Shown piece after piece: positions 23,901 to 30,556 of a stretch of DNA of 30,556 bases. The first letter of the stretch is position 1. Every line of letters starts with the position of its first letter. The translations under genes were made by a program, and so were the position numbers. Source of the stretch: Elysia marginata (lineage: Eukaryota > Mollusca > Gastropoda > Plakobranchidae); NCBI GenBank assembly GCA_019649035.1, contig BMAT01006651.1, forward strand, positions 109,247-139,802, read 5' to 3'. Below the pieces are notes generated by a model that had not been told where the DNA came from, made no database searches, and saw only the letters and a list, made by a program, of their open reading frames with translations.

Positions 23901-24032
23901 ACACAACCAAAACATTGCTGAATGCAAAAGAGTTCTAATTCCTGTTTTTCACTCGAATCGAGTGATCGTTTCCTTCTTTGATCGAACTGCTAGGTTTTAG
24001 GTCTCGACGTAGATTCTAGATACAAAAAAATC
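20988..24032. promoter_or_regulatory. Divergent intergenic region between Rab24 and ARP1 starts
   Basis: The two genes start head to head here, so both promoters, and any upstream non-coding Rab24 exon, should lie in this 3.0-kb stretch. The segment 22640-22940 is richer in G+C and CpG (including TCGCGA near 22762) than its surroundings and is a candidate promoter area. From 23.0 kb TCTAGA/AGATCT motifs return. Frames at 21817-22053, 22487-22681 and 22672-22878 (minus), and 21950-22144 and 23682-23885 (plus), have no family signature. No TATA box can be assigned. Confidence 0.4.
23950..23964. promoter_or_regulatory. CACTCGA-A-TCGAGTG inverted repeat upstream of ARP1
   Basis: A perfect 7-bp-arm inverted repeat with a one-base centre, 69 bp upstream of the ARP1 ATG. 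Two TGATCG motifs follow within 40 bp. The position suggests a promoter or 5' UTR element, but no factor can be named. Confidence 0.3.
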
Positions 24033-24080
24033 ATGGATTCTTATGATGTCATTGCAAATCAACCGGTTGTCATAGATAAT
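24033..24080 (+). CDS. ACTR1A: ARP1 exon 1
   Basis: 16 codons, [16 protein letters not shown], ending in phase 0 at a consensus GTAAGT donor. The upstream sequence is AT-rich with an in-frame stop, supporting this start. Confidence 0.95.
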
Positions 24081-27000
24081 GTAAGTTTACAAATTTTGTA
24101 TCTTTTTCAACAATTTTATATCGCATTTGTTTTCCATGACTAGATCTATTTGCATCCGTTAGAATGGATCTGATCTAGATGTAGATGTGATTTAGTGTTG
24201 ACCTGGTTGATGACTCACTCTATAATTCTGTTCCAAACCCAAGTAAATTCATTCAATTTCAAGACAAGACCTTCGCTGTTATCTCAAAGCTCTTTTTTTT
24301 CTGATACAGCAGCTGAGGCTACTTAACCCAATATCTATACAAGAGCATACTTTGAAACTAGATCTAGTTTTAGATCCTCTGATTTCCTCATAGGCCCAAG
24401 GTCTTAGAAGCGTGGAACCGCTCTCTAGATCTAGATCTAAATCAGATAGGCCTATGTAGATCTAGATCTAGAAATCTAGTATCTAACTTGTAAATGCTTT
24501 CTTGAAATAATTTATCATTCCTATAAAAGAAAACCTGACAAACCCTCCCAACCTGCTCAGTGTAGGTTTGCTAGTATTTTTCATCAATTTGGGAATAATT
24601 TTCGGAATCACTTCCATACCGACGCGACACTTTGAAATTAATTTAAATCACTAGATAAACTTGTTACCTGCTACAATATGACTAATCCAGTGTTAATGGA
24701 TGAATATTCACTGGACATTGGTCTAGTGCCTTGTATTTTTATATAAATGGAATTTTCTTTCACCACTTGGGACAACGCAAGTGTATATATGTGACGCCAT
24801 TTTGTAAACAGACTTCCTTCATTTCGTTACTTTTACTGGTGCGTCGGTATGGAAGTCTTTCCTAATTTTCAGCTTGGTTGAATGAAACAGAACTTTTTGC
24901 ATTATAGATGATGATGTACAGTTGTAAAAGCTTTTACTTTTAGTATAGTGTTTCAATTTTCAAAAGTTGGCAAGAGCACTAACTTCAAACAAGCAAAACT
25001 TTTTTATGATGTAGAATGTTAAAGTTTTTTGCTGATTTACTCTGTATTCCTATTGTGGGGACTTTGCCTGCAGTTGGATTTTTTGGTAGGCCTTGCTCTA
25101 ACACAGTAACAGCATTTGAAGGGGTCTAGAGTTATGTCCCTTTAAAGAAGAGATATGAGTTATAATCCCTTGGCTTACCAGCAGGATTTTTGAGTCCCAC
25201 TATTAGTATTACAAACTTCCACAAAACCAAACAAGTCTGGTTTAAAATGACTTGTAAAAGTGTATTATGAAGTCTTGCAACTTCTCACTTCTCCATTTTT
25301 TGAGCGAAGAGAAATTCATACACGCAATTACTTTAGCAAAGGCGTTTCAGTTGGTGGCAAGCTTCGGAACTCAGTCTAAAGACTCTAACAGTTTTGTGAC
25401 AGGATTCTCGGGAAGTGACCATTTTCTCTTAAACTTCCTCTAGTTTCCTTTGTAATCAAACACATCATATAAATGAAAATGTTTATTACAATGCAAATGC
25501 AGAGTTTAATTTTGGAATGCTTCCACATATATAGAAGCAATTTTATCAAGGAAGACCTTAGTTTTATTAAAAACCTTATAAGGGTCTTATTAAAAAAAGA
25601 GTTAAAAACAGCTAGGCTTAAGAGTAAGACGATTATAGTCTCTAAACTATCAATTTACAAATTAACTGATTGAGTCCCAAAGTGCCTAATGACTTGTATT
25701 TCTCTCACATTTTTCATTTCTTTCACTTTCTCAAACAAATATGTCAAATTTGCTTCTAAATCTAGATGTAAACATGGAGCAATGCAAAGACAAATTTGAA
25801 GACCCAGAAAAATCATTCAGAGTCACTGTGGACTAAATATTGAAATATGCTTTTACCTGGTCTTTATATATACATCTAAATTTAGACTGAGCCTGTGAGA
25901 GCGGCTTTTGGTACTCTTCTGTTTGATGTTGAGCCGCTTTGATTGGGATTCAATCAGTTTTATTAGACTTTTAAATTTGAGTTCAGCGTTTAAGGAAAGT
26001 TTCATTTGTGACGATATTCAATATTAGAGAACTTCAAGAATCAAGCTGATTTTTTTTCTGGAACAAAACAATTTTGCTGTAGTCATATTCTGCTGCATAA
26101 TTCTAATCACAGAGAGCAGAGCTTTTTTTTTTATTATTTGTTTGAAAATATTTATCACAGAAATGGCAATCGGGTAGAAAAAGATAGTACAGTGAACCTC
26201 GATTTCAACGAGCTCGGACCCAACGAGACCTCGGGCTCAACGAGGGATACATGAAGTCCTGTTTTATTTTACTCTTTGGCTCTATTAAAAAACCTTGGAT
26301 CCAACGAGTACCAAGTTTTCCCACCTCGGGTTCAACGAGGGAAGTAAGCCCATTCCTAGGGCTTCGGTACACCAGTAAAATTACATCAAACTGCAGATCA
26401 TTTGATAATTCATGCGTTTCAACAATCGCGAGCTTATTCTAGGCCTTTGTCTATGTTACGATGCTTGTTTGCACTTGTTCGGGTGTGTCTGTGTGTGTGC
26501 CTCAGCAGTATATGGGAGCGGGGTAGGGCCAGTTGCGAGCTGACGAGGATTGCGGCTGGACCAAGGTAGGTCCAGTGATGGACGCAGCGCAAGACATGAT
26601 GTGCGTGTGTGTTGGGGGGGGGAGGGGGACTGAGTAGCGCAGGACTACAGATGTAACAAAGGGAAGAGGAGGCTGGGCAAGCCCCGAGCGGGCGGCAAGC
26701 AGGAGAGGGGGGAGGCTGGGCGAGGCACGAGCCGGCGCAAAGTTGGAGAAGGGAAGGGGAGGCTGGGCGAGGCAGGAGCCGGCGGAAAGCTGGAGAGGGG
26801 AAGGGGAGGACCGTGGGTTGTAGTAGAACTTAACAAAGCTCGATGCCCGAGATTACATAAACCTGGCTGTAGACTTTTAGTTACGTACCGTAGTTTTAGT
26901 ACACACCTGTACTGACAATGCTAAAACTGAATGCGCAAAAGAATCGTTAGTCATTGTCTCTCAGACTTCGGCGAGCTCACATCGTCACCATAGTTCATTA

Positions 27001-29644
27001 TACACACAGTTTTCCTCTTCAATATAGTCTACAATGCTTTTTTAAATGATTTTAAAACAACCTTGTATCCAACGAGACCTCGGGTTCAACGAGTATATAA
27101 TGCCAGACCCTACTATCTCGTTATATCCAAGGAGAACTGTAGTACTTAAAGATTTTGGGAGGACTTCTGCAGAGGGGAGCCACTTTATCTAAAGGAAATG
27201 AAAAAGTTTACACTTACTGTAGTATTCAAATGTTTACATGTAAGTGATAAAACTAGTTTGTAATTTAAATTACTAAGCGTTTCATAGTTTGATAAAATCA
27301 ATTACAGCAATCCGACAACCGTTTTTATTTTCATTCACATGGTGAAAACCTGAGATCACAGGTAAGTGGTTTGACCCCACAGTTTACTAATACTAGGCAC
27401 ATAAAGGAAGGCCTCTCCTAATGACTTCAAAATCCGTTTAAAATTGCCCTTGACTCCATCATTGTTAATGAATTCATGAGAAACAATGGGAGGCCAAAAA
27501 TTTAATTTCAAATCCTGTTAAAATAAAAGTTTTTTCTTCTTTCATAAAAGATAGTGATGCTTAGCTAGATAGACGTTAATGTTATATATGCATGCATGGA
27601 TTTCGGCAGAGCTGAGCCACCCTAAACTGTTAATACTAAATACTTTTTACTCCATGGGGAAGCAAAGAAATATCACTATAATGCCATCTTATATTTATAA
27701 ATTATTGTTGACTTGGTCTAACTTGGCTAGATTTGCTCAAATCTGGGAGATATGTATAATATTTTAGTACATGTATACAAATTTAATACACCATAATCAT
27801 AATGATTCAGATAGTCATGAGCGAGCACCCACAGTCCAGTTTCTAAATCAGCTGAGTTAATTTACCAGTTGATCAATTTGATTACCTGTTTTTGCTTTAG
27901 ACCTGATGCATAATAAAATGATATGAAAATTCTAGTGCCACTTGCTTACCATTATCTTTCATGAAAGAAATAAAAACTTAAAAAAGATCTATAGATAGCT
28001 ATTTTATATATATGCCACTGTGAACAAAAGGCCGTTTTGCGAAAAAGACAACTTTTGGTGCACAAATATTTTACTCCGTTAGTATTTCATATTAATTTTG
28101 AAAAGGTCACTTTTAATCCTAATATAACTAGCAAAAATCAGTGGATTTATTGATGTTAAAAGGAAAGTGTTATATATACTCTCAAGACTTGCATCATCAG
28201 TACAAAGTTTCCACTTTTTGAAATTCACGTCAGAATCACCCGTGACTCAAAAAGTGTGACTTTTTTCATGTCAGAATCACTCGCGACATAATGGGTTTTG
28301 TGCTCTAAATATTGTGTCCTCTTAAAGTTATTTGTGTTCAAAATGTTGCATTCAGCCCATTGCACATTTCAAGCAAGATTATTCGACATGGTTATAGTTC
28401 TGAAAGATTTTATTCAGCCTCAAAGCCTGACATGACATCACTCGCGACACATCACACGACCTTTTGTCACAGGCACATATGATATGTAATAATGATTATT
28501 AATGAATGAAATGAAGGGCAATTTTTTAAAAGCATACTCAGTCTAGAAGGAGAGGCTATAGGCCTTTACTGTTAAAAAGCTTGCATCAACTACTTACCTC
28601 TGACCTCGGAAACTTTGCAACATAGGACAGTAAATAAATTGGCCATTAGAGTATTGAAAATTCTTGCTAGGAACAGATTTTCATTCATCGTGATAAAATA
28701 ATAATATAATAGTATATTGAATTTTTATACCGCATATCCAGAACTATAAAAGTTTGCTCTATGCGGTGTACAAATTAGAAAGTTATGTAATACAATACAA
28801 CAATATACATATGAAATTGAAGTAAAATGACATTCGAATACAAAGAGCAAAGTGAACAGTGAGAACTAAAAATATGCTTAAATTTTAAAAAAGTTGTGCT
28901 TCAACTTAAGTTAAAAGATATCAACTGATTTTGCTTCTCTTATTGTTTCGGGGATTGAATTCCACACAGTTGGGCCAGAACATAAAAAAATGTCTTGACT
29001 GTAAAATTTGAAGTTACTTGATGATTTAATTAGTTAAGTACTATCAGCAGCTGATCTAAGTTCTCTTGTAGGGATATTTTTATGCAATGACTCTGACAGG
29101 TAAGGGGGAGCTTGGTTGCTGAGACATTTGTAACAGATTAAACATTTATTTAAAAATGATGCGGTGTTCAATTGTGAGCCCATGCAAACCGCATAAGAAT
29201 TAAGATTGGTGTGATATGATCTCTTTTTTTTAGCTTCCTGAAATTAATCTAGCAGCACTATTTTGGAGGACTTGAAGTCTGTTGAAAAGATTTGAAGAAT
29301 TATGAAGTGTTCAGTCATTATCATTATTACAAACTAGCTAATATCACTTGGATATAAACCTTTACACTCCACTGTAATTATTACACAAATCTGGTTTATT
29401 TAGATTGATACTGACTCCCCTCTGCGGAAATTCTCCCACAAAACACAGAAACTAGAAAAGTTAGCTTTAAAAAGTGATTGTGATTGTCAGTAGTTTTCTT
29501 TGATTTCCTCATTGATGTAAATTTTCTAAATTCAATATCCTACTAAAAATTTTTTTGTACTGCAAAATCTATTCCCCAGGGATCAGGAGTAATAAAAGCA
29601 GGATTTGCTGGAGATCAGATCCCAAAATACATATTCCCAAACTA
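24033..29644 (+). CDS. ACTR1A: ARP1 / centractin (dynactin actin-related protein), 5' part
   Basis: ARP1 polymerises into the short actin-like filament at the core of dynactin, the dynein activator that links the motor to cargo. Exon 1 (24033-24080) encodes [16 protein letters not shown]. Exon 2 (29580-29644) encodes [20 protein letters not shown], then N and the first two bases of Tyr. Human ACTR1 begins [16 protein letters not shown] and continues [20 protein letters not shown], so identity is near complete. DNGSGxxKAGFAGD is the actin-fold phosphate-binding loop, split by intron 1 just after Asn16. Splice sites are AAT|GTAAGT, CCCCAG|G and TA|GTAAGT. The ATG has A at -3 and G at +4. Only 37 of about 376 residues are in the window. 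Vertebrate ACTR1A and ACTR1B cannot be told apart here; invertebrates usually have one ARP1. Confidence 0.95.
24424..24479. repeat. AGATCT/TCTAGA motif cluster (example)
   Basis: TCTAGATCTAGATCT and TAGATCTAGATCTAGA occur within 50 bp. Related single or double motifs recur across 10.0-14.0 kb and 22.9-25.8 kb. They behave as a genome-specific low-complexity word rather than a defined element. Confidence 0.6.
24610..24856. mobile_element. 247-bp MITE-like element with 16-bp perfect terminal inverted repeats
   Basis: ACTTCCATACCGACGC at 24610-24625 is perfectly inverted at 24841-24856. The 247-bp body has no coding capacity. It lies in ARP1 intron 1. Size and TIRs fit a miniature inverted-repeat transposable element, but no clear target-site duplication was seen, so the superfamily is open. 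Confidence 0.6.
24857..26187. other. ARP1 intron 1 segment, nothing recognised
   Basis: AT-rich intron DNA. The frame at 25473-25673 lacks a family signature and has no splice context. Confidence 0.6.
26190..27139. mobile_element. pogo/Tigger-like non-autonomous DNA transposon, 950 bp
   Basis: The left end CAGTGAACCTCGATTTCAACGAG and the inverted right end CAGTTCTCCTTGGATATAACGA match in the pattern CAGTnnnCCTnGATnTnAACGAG. TA flanks both ends (26188-26189 and 27140-27141), as expected of Tc1/mariner-superfamily pogo elements. AACGAG recurs at 26207, 26222, 26239, 26303, 26334, 27071 and 27088 and inverted at 27117, clustered near both ends. The frame at 26251-26442 has no transposase signature. 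The interior holds GC-rich DNA and a minisatellite, so it is a non-autonomous or composite derivative. It lies in ARP1 intron 1. Confidence 0.8.
26661..26815. repeat. GC-rich 43-47-bp minisatellite inside the pogo-like element
   Basis: The anchor GGAGGCTGGGC starts at 26668, 26711 and 26758, and a partial copy begins near 26805. Units are G-rich on plus (GAGGCTGGGCGAGGCA, GAGCCGGCG, GGAGAGGGG). The opposite strand is open as a low-complexity Pro/Ser/Leu frame (26645-26836), which I regard as a by-product. A G-run at about 26615-26630 adds to the local GC spike. Confidence 0.8.
27142..28013. other. ARP1 intron 1 segment, nothing recognised
   Basis: AT-rich intron DNA between two transposon remains. 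The frame at 27579-27767 has no recognisable family. Confidence 0.6.
28014..28474. mobile_element. 461-bp inverted-repeat element with CTCGCGAC motifs
   Basis: GCCACTGTGAACAAAAGGCCGT at the left end matches the inverted right end GCCTGTGACAAAAGGTCGT with small indels. Inside, GTCAGAATCAC(C/T)CG(T/C)GAC occurs twice (about 28230-28250 and 28270-28290), and ATCACTCGCGACA recurs at 28436-28449. There is no coding capacity. It looks like a non-autonomous DNA transposon. Flanks are ATAT-rich, so the target duplication is ambiguous. Confidence 0.55.
28690..29300 (-). mobile_element. CR1/L2-like LINE 3' end, degraded
   Basis: The minus strand gives pieces of the C-terminal part of a CR1/L2-type reverse-transcriptase protein in the right order, with frameshifts and stops: [42 protein letters not shown] and [18 protein letters not shown]. 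These match the family pattern of LQNxAARLI, DHITPIL, the LRSxxD block and the LWNSLP...R block. The 3' tail has an ACCGCAT...ATGCGGT hairpin (28729-28767) and an ATT/TA-rich end, typical of this clade. It is 5'-truncated and antisense to ARP1 in its intron 1. Confidence 0.85.
29580..29644 (+). CDS. ACTR1A: ARP1 exon 2
   Basis: 21 codons plus two bases, from [11 protein letters not shown] to IFPN, after a CCCCAG acceptor and before GTAAGT. It completes the phosphate loop begun in exon 1. Confidence 0.95.
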
Positions 29645-30556
29645 GTAAGTGTTTTTATATTGTATGACAATCATACTCCATCTAATGAGTAATTATGAAA
29701 AAAAAATTTTTAGCTATCAACATTATAAACGTCAACTAATAAAATTGGAAAGGCTTCAAATTATTATGTCCAGACTTATTATCTACAAAGGCGATCCTTT
29801 ATCTTAGCATGTGTATCAAATGTCATTTTCGTAAAGAACTATTTAAACAACAATTAATTTAAAGAGGGTTTGTCCGAAACTTAACGTCTGCATTTTTCAA
29901 GTTTTAAAGAATATCTAGAAAAAGTTTTCATTTTTTATTATAGGAACTTTTGTAATGGTTTTATTTGCCATAATTATGATAAAGTTGTTGCTTAATGGTT
30001 ACTTATTAGTTGTTGTTTTTTTTGAAAGAAATTTATACATATTTAATTATAAGATTACCACTCTCAAATTACATGTTTGAGATATAAAAATTACTGTGAT
30101 AGTTATTCTTGTTTAAAAAAAAAAGATAATAATTATTAATAAATCAGTATAACTCCATTAAAACTCTCGTGTATCCATTAATTAAAAAAAAATTCTACTT
30201 CATGACCAGTGTGGTAACTGGTATTTCATTTTTAAAAAGGCAAACACAAATTGTTTATTTTAGCTCAGTGATAATTAAAGATGCCTTATTCATACCTGCC
30301 ATTCATACAGATTAAATCAGTATTACAGACCTGCCATTCATACAGATTAAATCAGTATTATACTGATTTTTGGCCAAAATATTAGAAGATACTGATTTTC
30401 TGATTTTTATTACAAAATACTGATTTTTTACTGTCTGGCAACTACCGCCCATAGAGCCAAGTTTCAAAGGCTGAATTTCAGTGTTTTTCACTTTTTGGGG
30501 CAATCTGAAAATTGCTAATAGTACCTGTATGTACCAAAATGCTCTACGTCAGGCTC
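29645..30556 (+). other. Start of ARP1 intron 2
   Basis: Sequence after the GTAAGT donor of exon 2 up to the window edge. It is AT-rich; no exon 3 (expected to continue YVGRPKHxRVM) is present. The right part holds a 35-bp duplication and a TACTGATTTTT-rich repeat. Confidence 0.75.
30294..30362. repeat. 35-bp tandem duplication
   Basis: Two adjacent copies beginning ACCTGCCATTCATACAGATT start at 30294 and 30329. The following 100 bp has several TACTGATTTT units. This resembles the segments near 10.41-10.45 kb and, more weakly, 2.04-2.10 kb, suggesting a dispersed repeat family. Confidence 0.7.

Noticed and set aside
26645-26836. Pro/Ser/Leu-rich minus-strand open frame
   Set aside because: It is the complement of the GC-rich minisatellite; low-complexity composition explains the absence of stops.
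27845-27905. [14 protein letters not shown] on the minus strand, reminiscent of a Rab G5 region
   Set aside because: It lies upstream of the Rab24 start, inside ARP1 intron 1, and ends at a stop without further similarity; most likely chance.

Overview
This is an intron-rich, AT-rich animal nuclear window of 30.6 kb with one assembly gap. Two conserved cytoskeleton/trafficking genes are recognisable by translation: a Rab24-type small GTPase on the minus strand (five exons, about 14.3-20.9 kb) and the 5' end of ARP1/centractin (ACTR1, the dynactin actin-related protein) on the plus strand (exons 1 and 2 at 24.0 and 29.6 kb, running off the right edge). Clusters of the AGATCTAGATCT/TCTAGA motif, together with the mix of pogo-like, piggyBac-like and CR1/L2-like elements, suggest a mollusc, perhaps a heterobranch gastropod; this is an impression, not a proof.

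Layout. 1-3.0 kb: no recognisable gene; a long near-perfect hairpin at 1.0 kb and a GC-richer block at 2.1-3.0 kb. 3.0-9.35 kb: a uniform block that is A-rich on the plus strand (T-rich on the minus strand), almost without CpG or TCTAGA motifs. It holds a 51-bp minisatellite and may be a long 3' untranslated or downstream region of a minus-strand gene. 9.35-14.2 kb: intergenic or intronic DNA rich in TCTAGA/AGATCT, with two short coding-like minus-strand fragments. 14.27-20.94 kb: Rab24 exons 5 to 1. The last part of the protein (G5 motif and prenylation tail) was not found. Its introns hold a LINE tail, a CpG-rich patch and a 671-bp piggyBac derivative. 20.94-24.03 kb: divergent intergenic region between the two gene starts. 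24.03-30.56 kb: ARP1 exon 1, a 5.5-kb intron 1 and exon 2. Intron 1 is packed with transposon remains: a 247-bp MITE-like element, a 950-bp pogo/Tigger-like element with an internal GC-rich minisatellite, a 461-bp inverted-repeat element and a CR1/L2-like LINE tail.

The two genes are head to head about 3.1 kb apart. Rab24 is linked to autophagosome clearance and ARP1 forms the dynactin filament that recruits dynein; any functional link from adjacency is inference. I found no clearly new system. The most notable items are the atypical but family-typical GTPase motifs, the 51-bp (17-codon) Cys-rich repeat, the 1.0-kb hairpin and the set of non-autonomous DNA transposons.
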